From Desulfatibacillum alkenivorans DSM 16219 (GTDB taxonomy: Bacteria > Desulfobacterota > Desulfobacteria > Desulfobacterales > Desulfatibacillaceae): a stretch of DNA of 42,496 nucleotides. Of this stretch, positions 42,201 through 42,496 are shown piece after piece (positions within the stretch are counted from its first letter, which is position 1; each line of letters begins with the position of its first letter). The notes beneath the pieces were generated by a model that was not told the origin of the DNA, did no database searches, and saw nothing but the letters and a program-made list of their open reading frames with translations. The DNA lies in contig NZ_FQZU01000046.1 of assembly GCF_900142135.1 (NCBI RefSeq), positions 1 to 42,496 of the forward strand. The letters run 5' to 3'. The position numbers and the translations under genes were made by a program.

Positions 42201-42496
42201 GTAAGCGTCCAAAGAAGTACCCGGCAGGGATAAGAATCAATCGTTGGAGAGGTTAAAATCCGGGGTTGGCAGGAGGGCTTGGTAGTCTTCCCGGCAAGTC
42301 GCCAGGGGGAGTCTTTCAAATAAAACCTTCAGGTAGGCGAAGGGCTCCAGGCCGTTGGCCTTGGCCGTCTCGGTCAGGCTGAAGAACAACGCGCTGGCCT
42401 CCGCTCCTCTGGGCGATCCCGCAAATAACCAGTTCTTCCGGCCCACCACAAAAGGCCGAATCGCGTTTTCCGCCGCATTATTGTCCGGCTTCAGAT
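42201..42496 (-). mobile_element. IS66-family element, terminal part
   Basis: The edge is set at GTAAGCGTCC (42201-42210), which matches the GTAAGCG terminal inverted repeat typical of IS66 elements. It continues past the window end, so the other end, the accessory genes and the target duplication are not visible. Confidence 0.7.
42237..42496 (-). CDS. IS66-family transposase, C-terminal part (partial)
   Basis: The frame runs in from beyond the window: KPDNNAAENAIRPFVVGRKN, then WLFAGSPRGAEASALFFSLT and ANGLEPFAYLKVLFERLP. This is the conserved C-terminal end of IS66 DDE transposases (TnpC), including the ENAIRPFVVGRKNW block that contains the catalytic Glu. It ends in TGA at 42237, 27 bases inside the element's end. 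At least 86 residues are visible. The IS lies next to the repeat pair and the truncated Rhs gene and may have caused part of the rearrangement. Confidence 0.9.
   Translation of the reverse strand, partial: LKPDNNAAENAIRPFVVGRKNWLFAGSPRGAEASALFFSLTETAKANGLEPFAYLKVLFERLPLATCREDYQALLPTPDFNLSND

Overview
The window looks like a chromosomal segment of a strictly anaerobic, Gram-negative sulfate reducer of the Desulfobacterota, most like Desulfatibacillum and relatives. This is inferred from gene content: a siroheme decarboxylase-type (AhbB/AhbA-like) Lrp-fold protein, a TRAP-type binding protein with TatT-like TPR proteins, a CheD under a sigma-28-type promoter, and GC-rich codon use with many TTG starts. 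No rRNA, tRNA or CRISPR array was seen.

Layout. 1-160 holds a dispersed palindromic repeat. 161-3230 (minus) is an operon of a GMC-type flavin oxidoreductase, a TPR protein and an unknown protein. 3363-5510 (minus) is a solitary DUF1156-type DNA methylase with zinc ribbons. 5724-7130 is gltX. 7138-9007 (minus) carries a short ORF6N-domain protein, an orphan ParA-type ATPase and a coiled-coil/PAS protein. 9265-11433 (minus) is a penicillin-acylase-type Ntn hydrolase without a signal peptide. 11778-14307 (minus) is a tight operon: metallo-beta-lactamase-fold protein, nitrilase-type amidohydrolase, CrcB fluoride channel, DUF190 protein. 14381-16589 (minus) is a TatT-like TPR protein overlapping asnS. 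16628-20227 holds a DUF1848 protein, a polysaccharide flippase and a family 2 glycosyltransferase. 20312-23810 holds an EF-hand-like protein, the siroheme decarboxylase-like protein, three small unknowns and a DUF3568 lipoprotein. 23844-29967 is a housekeeping run: tilS, ftsH, folP, a YbbR-domain protein, coaX. Then cheD, a gamma carbonic anhydrase-like protein, and azlC-azlD.

Accessory regions. 32498-34475 is an AT-richer two-gene insertion encoding a three-Cys-motif partner protein (TcmP) and its three-Cys DUF5131 (phage Gp37/Gp68) partner, closed by a strong bidirectional terminator. 34575-38900 (minus) is a TRAP-type binding protein followed by a 1070-residue fusion of an RND/MMPL exporter, a cyclic-nucleotide-binding domain and a degenerate GGDEF domain. 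38901-42496 is repeat-rich: 125-bp, 22-bp and 7-bp repeats, then a truncated Rhs tip with a downstream membrane/zinc-ribbon gene (possible toxin/immunity module) between copies of a 60-68 bp repeat, and finally the end of an IS66-family element running off the window.

The strongest candidates for undescribed biology are the TcmP/DUF5131 pair, the RND-cNMP-GGDEF fusion with its binding protein, and the orphan Rhs cassette bounded by direct repeats.
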